From assembly GCF_002742635.1 (NCBI RefSeq), contig NZ_PEGF01000001.1:2480001-2544000 (forward strand): DNA of 64,000 nt. The letters run 5' to 3'. This DNA comes from Caulobacter sp. X. GTDB lineage: Bacteria > Pseudomonadota > Alphaproteobacteria > Caulobacterales > Caulobacteraceae. Position numbers and translations under genes: made by a program. Below, one piece after another: positions 8,652 to 17,161 of this stretch. Numbering within the stretch: the first letter of the stretch is position 1; each line of letters begins with the position of its first letter. The notes under the pieces were generated by a model. The model worked only from the letters and a program-made list of their open reading frames with translations, was not told the DNA's origin and made no database searches.

Positions 8652-9457
8652 CGCATGTGGGTGAAGAAGGTGGTCAGGAGGTAGTCCGAGGCGAAGATCA
8701 GGATCGCCGAGGACACCACGGCGTGGGTCGTGGCCCGGCCGACGCCGCGCGCCCCGCCCGAGGCGTTGTAGCCGTGGTAGCAGCCCATCAAAGCCACGAT
8801 GAAGCCGAACACGGCGGCCTTGATCAGGCCCGAGACGATGTCCCAGCTTTCCAGGAAGTTGATGGTGTTGCGGATGTAGACGGTCGGGTTGAACTCCAGC
8901 ACCCGGGTGGCGACCAGCCAGCCGCCGGCCACGCCAATCGTGTCGGCCACCGCCGTCAGGATGGGCAGCATCAGCACCGCCGCCAGCAGGCGCGGGGCGA
9001 CCAGATAGCGGAACGGGTCGGTCGACAGGGTCCGCATGGCGTCGATCTGCTCGGTCGCGCGCATGGCCCCGATCTCGGCGGCGATGGCGGCCGAGACCCG
9101 GCCGGCCAGCATCAGGGCGGCCAGCACGGGACCCAGCTCGCGGGTGATGCCCAGGGCCACGATCTGGGGCATCACCTGCTCGGCGTTAAAGCGGCCGCCG
9201 CCGGTGAAGATGTTCAGCGCCAGGGCCGCGCCGGTGAAGACGGCGGTCAGGCCGACGACCGGCAGCGAGAAGAAGCCGATCGCCATGAACTGGCGCAGCA
9301 GCTGGCCCGTGAACCAGGGCGGGCTGAGCGCCGCGGCCGTTCCGCGCGCGGCGAACACCCCGACCGATCCGACCATGCGGACGGCGGCCAGGGTCGAGCG
9401 ACCCAGCGCTTGGATCGGATTGACGGCGACCTTCTTGGCCGCCTCCACCGCCGTCAT
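8648..9457 (-). CDS. mlaE: Phospholipid ABC permease MlaE
   Basis: 269 residues with several membrane segments. It carries MlaE/permease hallmarks around ITRELGPVLAALMLAGRVSA and AEIGAMRATEQIDAMRTL. It forms the inner-membrane channel of the Mla complex. It lies one base after mlaD and overlaps mlaF by 4 nt, so all three are translationally coupled. Confidence 0.93.
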   Translation of the reverse strand: MTAVEAAKKVAVNPIQALGRSTLAAVRMVGSVGVFAARGTAAALSPPWFTGQLLRQFMAIGFFSLPVVGLTAVFTGAALALNIFTGGGRFNAEQVMPQIVALGITRELGPVLAALMLAGRVSAAIAAEIGAMRATEQIDAMRTLSTDPFRYLVAPRLLAAVLMLPILTAVADTIGVAGGWLVATRVLEFNPTVYIRNTINFLESWDIVSGLIKAAVFGFIVALMGCYHGYNASGGARGVGRATTHAVVSSAILIFASDYLLTTFFTHMR

Positions 9458-9458
9458 C

Positions 9459-9968
9459 TCAGTAGCTCTCGGCCGGCTGCGAGGCCGATGGGGCCGGCGC
9501 GCTCGGGGCGCTGGACCCGCCGCCTTGCGGACGGATCACCGAGCCGATCAGGCCGAAGATGTCGACGGCACCTTGGGTGTTCTCGATCTCGCCACCGGGC
9601 TTGAGGTCCTCCAGCGAGGCGCCGGGCGCGATGGCGATGTGGGCGCCGCCCAGCAGGCCGTCGCTGGTGATCTTGGCGGTCGAATCCGCCGGCAGCTTCA
9701 CGGTCGGATCGATGCTCAACTTGGCGACCGCCAGATAGGTCTTCGGCTCCAGCGTGACCTGCGAGACCGTGCCGACCTTGACGCCCGCCACGCTGACCGC
9801 CGCGCCCGGGGCCAGCGAGCCGGCCTCGCCGAACTTGGCGCTGATCTCGTAGTTGCCGCGCTTGGTCGAGACGCCGCCCACGCTCAGGGAATAGGTCAGG
9901 AAGCCGCCGGCCAGGGCCAGCACCACCACGCCCATGGCCGTCTCGGCCCATTGTTCGCGCAACGCCAT
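9459..9968 (-). CDS. mlaD: MCE-domain protein MlaD
   Basis: 169 residues. One N-terminal membrane anchor (AMGVVVLALAGGFLTYSL) is followed by a single MCE domain with FGEAGSLAPGAAVSVAGVKVG, the conserved core that forms the hexameric lipid ring in the periplasm. The C-terminal 40 residues are Ser/Pro/Ala-rich and probably disordered. Third gene of the operon, 28 bases after mlaC. Confidence 0.93.
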   Translation of the reverse strand: MALREQWAETAMGVVVLALAGGFLTYSLSVGGVSTKRGNYEISAKFGEAGSLAPGAAVSVAGVKVGTVSQVTLEPKTYLAVAKLSIDPTVKLPADSTAKITSDGLLGGAHIAIAPGASLEDLKPGGEIENTQGAVDIFGLIGSVIRPQGGGSSAPSAPAPSASQPAESY

Positions 9969-9996
9969 GTCTTATCCGTCCTCGAACGCCCGCCGC

Positions 9997-10629
9997 TTAG
10001 CGGCTCTTGGCGCTCTGCCCCTTTTGAAGTTGGTTGATCAGCACGTCGATGTTGCCGCCAGCGTTGTCGATCGTCGAGACGAAGTCCTGCTGCTGGGTGA
10101 TGGCCAGCCAGACGCCCTTGAACTGTACGTCGACGACCTTCCAGCTCTGGCCGCCGCCCAGCACCCGCCAGGCCACCGGCAGCGGCTGGCTGATCTGGCC
10201 GCCCGAGATGGTGGTGTTGACGATCACGTCGCCCGGCTTGCGGACGACCGAGCCGGTGACCTTCAGCACCTCGCCCTTATAGTCGTCGATGCGGTCCTGA
10301 TAGACGTTCTCGGCATAGGTGCGGAACGCCGGGGCGAAGCGGGCGCGCTGGTCGGGGGTGATGGTGCGGGCGTACTTGCCCAGCACGAAGTTGGTGATGC
10401 GCGGCACGTCGGCCAGCTCGTCCACCGCCTGGTGGAAGATCTGCTTCTTCTGGGCCTCGCTCATGCCCTTGTTGGCCAGCACCGAGATGACGCGCTGAGC
10501 CTTGGTCTGGACGAAGGCCTCGGCGCCCGGATCGCGGGCCTGGGCCATGGCGGGCGCGCCGACCGCGACCGCGCCGAAGAAAGCCAAAAGCGCGGCGGTG
10601 GCGCCGCGCCGGGTGGTGAACTGGGTCAT
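9997..10629 (-). CDS. mlaC: Periplasmic phospholipid-binding protein MlaC
   Basis: 210 residues. A signal peptide ending near AMAQ (residue 30) precedes an ABC-type transporter-auxiliary (Tol-Ttg2D/MlaC) domain, seen in VPRITNFVLGKYARTITPDQ and the YKGEVLKVTGSVV strand region. MlaC shuttles phospholipids between the outer-membrane MlaA complex and MlaD. It follows mlaA by 14 bases. Confidence 0.92.
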   Translation of the reverse strand: MTQFTTRRGATAALLAFFGAVAVGAPAMAQARDPGAEAFVQTKAQRVISVLANKGMSEAQKKQIFHQAVDELADVPRITNFVLGKYARTITPDQRARFAPAFRTYAENVYQDRIDDYKGEVLKVTGSVVRKPGDVIVNTTISGGQISQPLPVAWRVLGGGQSWKVVDVQFKGVWLAITQQQDFVSTIDNAGGNIDVLINQLQKGQSAKSR

Positions 10630-10643
10630 GATCTTACCAATCG

Positions 10644-11478
10644 CTATGGATTTGGCGTCGCCGGCGGCGCGGAAGCGTCCGGCGGCGGCGCGTCGAAATC
10701 GGGCAGGTCCTCGGCTTCGCCGGTGGCCTGCCGGATAAAGGCTTCGCGGTACTGGCCATAGGCCGAGCGGACCGTGACATAGGGGTCGGCCGAGTCCTTC
10801 AACGCATGGAACGCCGGATCAGCCGAGGCCCGGCCGTCCAAAATCGTGACGCCCAGCCGGGCCTTGCCGAAGTCGGTGCTGATCCCGCCCGCCACGGCGC
10901 CGACGGGATCGGTGGCGATGTCCAGCGCCCGTCCGACGCCGTCGCGAACGTTCATCGGTCCCATCAGCGGGAAATAGATGTAGGCGCCGGGGCCCGCGCC
11001 ATAATAGCCAAAGGTCTGGCCGAAGTCGGAATCCCGGCGCGGCAGATGCATCTTGGCGGCTACGTCGAACAGGCCCAGCACGCCGACGGTCGAGTTGACG
11101 ACGAAGCGCGCGGTGGCCCGCATGGCGCGCTTGGGCTTGCCCTGCAGCACCTGATTTGATGACCGTGTTGGGCTCGCCCAGATTATAGACGGCCGAACTG
11201 ACCCGGTCGCGGACCGGCCTCGGCGTGATGGCCATGTAGCCGTGGGTGATCGGCGCTATCAGCACCTTGTCCACGCCCATGCTCAGGGCGAAGGAGCCGC
11301 GGTTGAAGCCCTCGAGGGGATCATTCGCCGAAACGGTTCCGGCCTCGGACGGCTCCTGGCGGGCGGCGTGAGCGGCGGGCGCGAGCGCCAGCAGGCCGAC
11401 GGCCACGGTCAATCCGGCGACAAAACGCCCGCCGGCGGCCTCTTGGCGCGCGCTCTGGTCCAGGTGGCTCAAGCTCAT
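10644..11478 (-). pseudogene. mlaA: Outer-membrane lipoprotein MlaA (VacJ), frameshifted
   Basis: Two reading frames together make one MlaA. The upstream part has a signal peptide, then NDPLEGFNRGSFALSMGVDK and YNLGEPNTVI. The downstream part has FVVNSTVGVLGLFDVA and the Gly/Pro-rich FGYYGAGPGAYIYFPLMGP, which is strongly conserved in MlaA. Frames change at a run of three A (minus strand, 11155-11157). Removing one A gives NTVINQVLQGKP and a 277-residue protein of normal length. Either the gene is broken or the base call is wrong. MlaA takes mislocalised phospholipid from the outer leaflet. A start at 11502 is also possible; AGGAG lies before 11478. Confidence 0.85.
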
Positions 11479-11676
11479 GCTCCTGCTTCTCACACGCGCC
11501 ATGTATTCACGTCGTCATCCGTATCAAGATTGAGGGCGACTATTTCGGTCGCCTTGCATTTCCTGGGTGTCGATTGGGGTCCCACTGAGGCCGACAAGTC
11601 GCACTGGTTGCTCCCGAGCCCCCGTTCCCGCGCGGTTTCGCGGCCCGATCGTCGGACTGATTCGCAAGACCAATCT

Positions 11677-11722
11677 AGATATATCGAAATAGCTCTTGAC
11701 CGACGCCGATTTCGATATATCT
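11677..11722. promoter_or_regulatory. Long palindromic operator upstream of the PadR gene
   Basis: Perfect 14-base arms AGATATATCGAAAT (11677-11690) and ATTTCGATATATCT (11709-11722), 18 bases apart. A further partial copy (GATATAACGAAA, about 11731-11742) lies nearer the start codon. PadR dimers bind AT-rich inverted repeats of this type. The arms bracket the promoter below, so binding would block RNA polymerase. Confidence 0.75.
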
Positions 11723-11723
11723 A
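11696..11723 (+). promoter_or_regulatory. Putative promoter of the PadR gene
   Basis: TTGACC (11696-11701) and TATCTA (11718-11723) are 16 bases apart and lie inside the palindromic operator. The -10 box is embedded in its right arm, which fits autorepression. Confidence 0.5.
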
Positions 11724-11749
11724 CAATTCCGATATAACGAAACGGAGAC

Positions 11750-12352
11750 ATGAAGCTCATGTTTGGACGACATCATCATCACCATCGCGGCCGCTGGGAC
11801 GGCCACGGCGACGAGCATCGCGGCCGTCACCCCTTCGGCTTCCACGGCGGCCATCCGGGCCGAGGCCATCCTGGTCGCGGACCGGGCGGGCGCATGGGCC
11901 GCTTCTTCGACCACGGCGACCTGCGCTTCGTGGTGCTCAAGCTGATCGCCGAGAAGCCCAGCCACGGCTACGAACTGATCAAGGCCATCGAGGCCGCCGC
12001 CGGCGGCGCTTACAGCCCCAGCCCCGGCGTGGTCTATCCGACCCTGACGCTGCTGGAGGAGCTCGGCTACGTCACCGCCAGCGACGCCGGCGGCGGCAAG
12101 AAGCTCTATACGATCACGCCCGAAGGCGAGGCCTTTTTGGCCAGCAACGACGCGCCGGTCCGCTCGCTGTTCGAGCGCATGGCCGAGGCGGCTTCCGCCA
12201 GCGCGGCCTTCTCGCCGCAGATCCTGCGGGCCCGCGAGAACCTGAAGACGGCTTTGCGGCTCAAGCTGCACGGCGGTCAGCTCACGGCCGAGCAGATCGC
12301 GGCGGTGGCCAAGGCGCTGGACGACGCCGCGACCGCGATCGAGTCGATCTGA
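11750..12352 (+). CDS. PadR-family regulator with a His/Gly-rich N-terminus
   Basis: 200 residues. Residues about 1-48 are low-complexity His, Gly, Arg and Pro, including a run of five His; the PadR winged helix follows (LKLIAEKPSHGYELIKAIE, then SPSPGVVYPTLTLLEELGYV). The C-terminal helices should dimerise. PadR proteins are mostly repressors released by small ligands. The His-rich tail may bind metal, so a metal or heme signal is possible. GGAGA lies just before the ATG. It is followed 14 bases later by a DUF2218 gene, a pairing also seen near siderophore-handling genes in related bacteria (from memory). Confidence 0.88.
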   Translation: MKLMFGRHHHHHRGRWDGHGDEHRGRHPFGFHGGHPGRGHPGRGPGGRMGRFFDHGDLRFVVLKLIAEKPSHGYELIKAIEAAAGGAYSPSPGVVYPTLTLLEELGYVTASDAGGGKKLYTITPEGEAFLASNDAPVRSLFERMAEAASASAAFSPQILRARENLKTALRLKLHGGQLTAEQIAAVAKALDDAATAIESI

Positions 12353-12366
12353 GGGGAGACGCGCCG

Positions 12367-12702
12367 ATGCAAAGCCACGCCCGCGTCGCCACCGACAAGG
12401 CGGCCCGCTACATGACCCAGCTGGCCAAGCACTGGAGCCACAAGTTCGAGGTCGTCTACGACGAGACCTCGGCCCTGTTTCCGCTGCCGCTGGGAACCTG
12501 CCACATGGTCGCCCACGCCGACGGCCTCGACATCACGCTCGAGGCCGCCGACCTCGAAGGCCTGACCCGTCTCGAAGATGTGGTGGCCAAGCACCTCGAC
12601 CGCTTCGCCTTCCGCGAGGGCGAGCTGAAGTACGGCTGGACGAGAGCCTGGTTCGCCGGCGGCGTCGATCCGGCGGCGATCCGGATCAACGCCGTCCACT
12701 AA
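12367..12702 (+). CDS. DUF2218 protein
   Basis: 111 residues, cytoplasmic, no signal peptide. The order HARVATDKAARYMTQLAKHW, then HMVAHADGLDITLEA and VVAKHLDRFAFREGEL, matches the DUF2218 family of about 100 residues. The function is not known; members are often next to siderophore-interacting or PadR proteins. GGGGAGA lies 8 bases before the start. It is co-transcribed with the PadR gene and so probably controlled by it. Confidence 0.8.
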   Translation: MQSHARVATDKAARYMTQLAKHWSHKFEVVYDETSALFPLPLGTCHMVAHADGLDITLEAADLEGLTRLEDVVAKHLDRFAFREGELKYGWTRAWFAGGVDPAAIRINAVH

Positions 12703-12711
12703 GCAGCGGCG

Positions 12712-14853
12712 TCAGTCCATCAGCCGACGGGTCAGGTACACGTACTCCAGCGCCTGCCGCCGGGCCGTCTCGGCCAGGTTGGCGCTGGCGGCGTGGCCGC
12801 CGTCGATGTTCTCGTAATAGAGCACCGGATAGCCCAGCTCCATCAGGCGCGCCGCCGCCTTGCGGGCGTGGGCGGGATGGACGCGGTCGTCCTTGGTGGA
12901 GGTCTCGATGAAGACCTCGGGATACTTCTTCCCGGCCTTCAGGTTCGAATAGGGGTCGTACCTGGCGATCACCGCCCGCTCGGACGGGATGGCCGGGTCG
13001 CCATATTCCCCGACCCACGAGGCGCCGGCCCCGATCTGGCTGTAGCGGATCATGTCGAACAAGGGCACCTGCACGACCACGGCGTTATAGAGCTCGGGCC
13101 GCTGGGTCAGGGCCACGCCCATTAGCAGGCCGCCGTTGCTGCCGCCCATGATGCCCAGCCGCCGGGGCGAGGTGATCTTGCGGGCGATCAGGTCCTGCGA
13201 GACGGCGAAGAAGTCGTCATAGACCTTCTGGCGGTTGGCCTTCAGGCCCGCCTCGTGCCAGGCCGGGCCGAACTCGCCGCCGCCGCGGATGTTGGCGACC
13301 ACATAGGTCCCCCCGCGCTCCAGCCACAGCTTGCCCATGACGCCCGAATAGCCGGGGGTCAGCGGCACCTGGAATCCGCCATAGGCGTAGAGCAGGGTGG
13401 GGGCCTGGCCGTCGTACTTCACGCCCTTGGGCCGCACGACGAAGTAGGGGATCTTCACGCCGTCCGACGACGTCGCCTCGAACTGCTCGACCACGTGGGT
13501 GGAGGCGTCGAAGCGGGCCGGCGAGGCCTTGACCTGTTCCAGCTTGCCCGTGGCGGCGTCGGCCAGCCAATAGGTGGTCGGGGTCAGATAGCCGGTGACG
13601 GTGAAGAAGATACGGTCGTCCTTGTCCGAGGCCGAGCCCAGGCCGATGCTGGAATTGGCCGGCAGGTCGAGCTTTTGCGAGGTCCAGCCCTGGGCGCCGT
13701 GGGTGAAGACCAGGGCCGCGCCCTTGACGTTGTCCAGCAGGCCGACGACCAGCTTGTTCCGCGTGGTCGTCACGGACTCCACGGACTGGCGCGCGGTCGG
13801 GCGCATCACCAGGGTGGCGGTCGCCTTGTCAGGCGCGGCCTTCAGCTTGGCCAGGTCGAAGCTGATCAGGTCGCCGGTCTTGAAGCCCTTGGCCGGCCAG
13901 TCCTGCTCCATCAGCACGACCATCTGGCCGTCGACATAGCCCTGGATCGAGCTCTTCAGCGGCAGGTCCAGCTTCACGGGCTGGGGGCCGCCCAGCAGGT
14001 AGGTCTCGGCCTCGAAGAAGCTGATCCCGCGGCCGGCCATCACCGCCACGGCCTTGCCGTCGGCGTCGCGGAGCACGAAGGGATTGACCGAGACGTCGGT
14101 CTCGGTCCCGCGAAACACCTCGGTCGCCTGATCCAGAGCCTGGCCGCGCTTCAGGGTCTTCAGCACGTAAGCGTAGCCCGACTTGGTGACCTGGCCCGGC
14201 GTCCATTCGCGGCCGACCAGCAGGGTGTCCTTGTCCACCCAGGTATAGTTCTGCTTGCCCTCGGGCAGGACGAAGCCGCCGTCGACGAAGCTCTTGGTCG
14301 TGGTGTCGAACTCGCGGACGCTCACGGCGTCCTTGCCGCCGTTCGACAGGGTGACGAGGCAGCGGGTCTCCTCGGGCGGCAGACAGCTGGCGCCCTTGAA
14401 CACCCAGTTGGCGTTCTCGGCCTTGGAGATGGCGTCGATGTCGAGGATGGTCTCCCAGACGGGCTCTGCGGTGCGATAGCTCTCCAGCGTCGTCTTGCGC
14501 CACAGGCCGCGAACGTGGTCGGCGTCCTGCCAGAAGTTCCGCAAGCTTCCATCGCCGGCGAACGAGACGCCCGGCACCCGGTCCTTGGCGTTCAGGATCG
14601 CCAGGGCCTTGGCCTCCAGGTCGGCGTAGCGCGCGTCGCCCTGCAGCACGCCCAGGCTGCGCGTGTTCTGGGCCTTGGCCCAATCGAGGGCGCGAGTCCC
14701 CTCGATCTCCTCCATCCACAGATAGGGATCGTTCTTGCCCAGTTCGGACAGGGGCGTGCGGGCCTCGGCGGGCTTGGCGCTGTCGGCGGCGGTCGCGGGG
14801 GTCTGGGTCATCAAGCTCGTGGTGGCGAGGAGGGCGAGGGCGATGCGCTTCAT
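12712..14853 (-). CDS. Exported prolyl-oligopeptidase-family (S9) serine peptidase, copy 2
   Basis: 713 residues with a signal peptide (cleaved near TAAD, residue 24). An N-terminal beta-propeller region precedes an alpha/beta-hydrolase domain. The nucleophile motif is GGSNGG near residue 570 and the catalytic His is in RVHPAHARK near residue 660, as in S9A prolyl oligopeptidase. The family cleaves short peptides after proline or alanine, here in the periplasm. Its ATG follows the stop of the upstream S9 gene with no gap, so the two are a tandem duplicate and translationally coupled. Confidence 0.9.
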   Translation of the reverse strand: MKRIALALLATTSLMTQTPATAADSAKPAEARTPLSELGKNDPYLWMEEIEGTRALDWAKAQNTRSLGVLQGDARYADLEAKALAILNAKDRVPGVSFAGDGSLRNFWQDADHVRGLWRKTTLESYRTAEPVWETILDIDAISKAENANWVFKGASCLPPEETRCLVTLSNGGKDAVSVREFDTTTKSFVDGGFVLPEGKQNYTWVDKDTLLVGREWTPGQVTKSGYAYVLKTLKRGQALDQATEVFRGTETDVSVNPFVLRDADGKAVAVMAGRGISFFEAETYLLGGPQPVKLDLPLKSSIQGYVDGQMVVLMEQDWPAKGFKTGDLISFDLAKLKAAPDKATATLVMRPTARQSVESVTTTRNKLVVGLLDNVKGAALVFTHGAQGWTSQKLDLPANSSIGLGSASDKDDRIFFTVTGYLTPTTYWLADAATGKLEQVKASPARFDASTHVVEQFEATSSDGVKIPYFVVRPKGVKYDGQAPTLLYAYGGFQVPLTPGYSGVMGKLWLERGGTYVVANIRGGGEFGPAWHEAGLKANRQKVYDDFFAVSQDLIARKITSPRRLGIMGGSNGGLLMGVALTQRPELYNAVVVQVPLFDMIRYSQIGAGASWVGEYGDPAIPSERAVIARYDPYSNLKAGKKYPEVFIETSTKDDRVHPAHARKAAARLMELGYPVLYYENIDGGHAASANLAETARRQALEYVYLTRRLMD

Positions 14854-17013
14854 CTAGTGATCCATCAGCTGACGCGACAGGTAGGTGTAGTGCAGGGCCC
14901 AGCGGCGGGCGTTGGCCTTGGGGTCGGCGCCGTTGGCGTGGCCGCCGTCGGTGTTCTCGAAATAGAGGTGGTCGACCTTGAGGTCGTCCAGGCGCGCGGC
15001 GAACTTTCGGGCGTGGCCGGGATGGACGCGGTCGTCCTTGGTCGAGGTGGTGATGTAGGCCAGCGGGTATTTCACGCCGGCCTTCAGGTTCTGGTAGGGG
15101 CTGTACTTCTCGATCCAGGCGCGTTCGGCCGGAATGGCCGGGTCGCCGTATTCGCCGATCCACGAGGCGCCGGCCGGCAGCTGGGTGTAGCGGATCATGT
15201 CCAGCAGGGGGCTTTCGACCACCACCGCGTTCCACAGGTCGGGGCGCTCGGTCATCGCCACGCCCATCAAGAGGCCGCCGTTCGAGCGGCCATAGGCGCC
15301 GAGATGCCGGGGCGAGGTGGCCTTGTCGGCGATCAGCTTTTCGGCGACCGCGAAATAGTCGTCATAGGCCCGCTGGCGGTTGGCCTTCAGCGCCGCCTCG
15401 TGCCAGCCGGGACCGAACTCGCCGCCGCCGCGGATATTGGCGACGGCGTAGGCGCCGCCGCGCTCCAGCCACAGCTTGCCGACCAGCGGGTCATAGACCG
15501 GCAGCTTGGACAGGTTGAAGCCGCCATAGGCGTGCAGCAGGGTCGGGTTCTGGCCGTTCAGCGTCCAGTCCTTCTTGTGGACCAGGAAGTAGGGGATCTT
15601 CGTCCCGTCCTTCGAGGTCGCCGACTTCTGCTCGACGACCAGGTTGTTGGCGTCAAACAACGCGGGCAGCGCCTTCACCGTCTGGGCGGTGGTCCCGGTG
15701 GCGTCGGCCAGCTTCAGCTGGGTGGGGGTCAGGAAGCCTTCCACCGTGTAGAAGACGTCGTCGCCCTCGTCCGCGTGCGATCCCAGCGAGACGGCGGCGT
15801 TGTCGATGACCGGCAGGGGCTGAGCCGTGACCCCGAACTCGCCGCGCAGCCGCAGGCTGACCAGGCTGCCGCGCACGTTGTCGTAGACGACGGCCAGCAC
15901 GCGGTGGTCGGTCACGGCGACCTGGTCGATCGACTGGCGCGGGCCGGGGGCCAGCAGCTGGCAGGGGTCACAGTCGTTGTTGATCGTGATTGCGTCGCCG
16001 GGCTTGCGGGCCTGGGCCGGAAAAAGCTTGTCGGGTGACACAGCGACCAGAGAACCGGCCGGATAGGTGAGCGGAGTCGGCGCGGTCTTCGGCGTCCACG
16101 GCTCCTCGATCTTGAGGACCAGCTTGCCGTCGATCAGCCCGCGCACCCCGACCTTTTGCGGGATCGGCAGCAGGCGCGCCGTCTGGCCGTCCCACAGATA
16201 GGTCTCGTCGTGGAAGAAGTCGGTGGCGCGGGTCAGCAGCACGACCCGGTTTCCGGCGGCGTCGCGCAGCACGTTTGGCCGCGCGGAGACATCGCCCTTC
16301 TGGCCGCGATAGACCTCGACGGCCTGGTCCAGGGCCTGACCGCGCTTCAGCGTCTTGATCACGAAGCCATAGCCGCTGTCGGTGGTCGTGCCCGGACCCC
16401 AGTCGCGGGTCAGGATCAGGGTGTCGGGATCCAGCCACTCGATGGTCTGCTTGCTCTCGGGCAGGACAAAGCCGCCGGCCGACGGGTCGACGAAGGTCTT
16501 GGTCGTCAGGTCGAACTCGCGGACCGTGACGGCGTCCTTGCCGCCGTTGGACAGGTTCACGAGGCACCGGTCGTGGGTCTTGGGCCGGCAGTCGGCGCCC
16601 TTCCAGATCCAGTTCTTGCCCTCGGCCGCGGCCAGGGCGTCCAGATCGATCACCGTCTCCCACTGGGGATCGGCAGACTTGTAGGACTCCAGGCTCGTCC
16701 GCCGCCAGACGCCGCGCACATGGGTCTGGTCCTGCCAGAAGTTGAAGACCGTCTTGCCGACGAAGTTCGGCATGGCGATCCGGTCCTTGCTGGCCAGGAT
16801 CTTCAGCGCGTCGGCCTGCAGCCCGGCGAAGCGAGGATCGCTCGACAGGACCGGCAAGGTCTTGTCGTTCTGGGCCTTCACCCAGGCCAGCGAAGAAGGC
16901 GTCTCGACGCCTTCCAGGTCCAGATGGGGATCCGCCGCCTGGGCCAGGGCCGAGCCGGAGGCGAGGAGGGTGATGGCGAATGCGGCCGCCGAGCCGTGAC
17001 GGAGCGTGAGCAT
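14854..17013 (-). CDS. Exported prolyl-oligopeptidase-family (S9) serine peptidase, copy 1
   Basis: 719 residues from the ATG at 17013, which gives a signal peptide (AFAITLLASGSALAQA). The plan is the same as in the next gene: propeller, then hydrolase domain with GRSNGG near residue 576 and RVHPGHARK near 664. The two proteins align along their whole length but differ widely, so the duplication is old and substrate preference may have split. A GTG at 17055 would add 14 residues without improving the signal peptide. No strong ribosome site is visible. Confidence 0.88.
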   Translation of the reverse strand: MLTLRHGSAAAFAITLLASGSALAQAADPHLDLEGVETPSSLAWVKAQNDKTLPVLSSDPRFAGLQADALKILASKDRIAMPNFVGKTVFNFWQDQTHVRGVWRRTSLESYKSADPQWETVIDLDALAAAEGKNWIWKGADCRPKTHDRCLVNLSNGGKDAVTVREFDLTTKTFVDPSAGGFVLPESKQTIEWLDPDTLILTRDWGPGTTTDSGYGFVIKTLKRGQALDQAVEVYRGQKGDVSARPNVLRDAAGNRVVLLTRATDFFHDETYLWDGQTARLLPIPQKVGVRGLIDGKLVLKIEEPWTPKTAPTPLTYPAGSLVAVSPDKLFPAQARKPGDAITINNDCDPCQLLAPGPRQSIDQVAVTDHRVLAVVYDNVRGSLVSLRLRGEFGVTAQPLPVIDNAAVSLGSHADEGDDVFYTVEGFLTPTQLKLADATGTTAQTVKALPALFDANNLVVEQKSATSKDGTKIPYFLVHKKDWTLNGQNPTLLHAYGGFNLSKLPVYDPLVGKLWLERGGAYAVANIRGGGEFGPGWHEAALKANRQRAYDDYFAVAEKLIADKATSPRHLGAYGRSNGGLLMGVAMTERPDLWNAVVVESPLLDMIRYTQLPAGASWIGEYGDPAIPAERAWIEKYSPYQNLKAGVKYPLAYITTSTKDDRVHPGHARKFAARLDDLKVDHLYFENTDGGHANGADPKANARRWALHYTYLSRQLMDH

Positions 17014-17161
17014 GACCCGGGACGGTAGCGAACAATCCGCCGCGCGCCAGCCCACTTTTCGGGTCCGATCCTGCCCTGAGATCGGTCCGGACCCAGACGT
17101 TCATGCCCCGCGTCGCGGCGTCCCCTGACTTGGCCGGGCTTTTCGCCTATATAGCCCCGTC

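Noticed and set aside
11145..11165. Programmed frameshifting in mlaA
   Set aside because: The run is only three A, with no downstream pseudoknot or stimulatory element visible, and MlaA is not known to need frameshifting. A mutation or sequencing error is simpler.
13255..16038. 927-codon open frame antisense to the two S9 peptidases
   Set aside because: Composition (Gly, Leu, Val, Gln, His repeats) is that of a shadow frame, and it spans the junction of two real genes.
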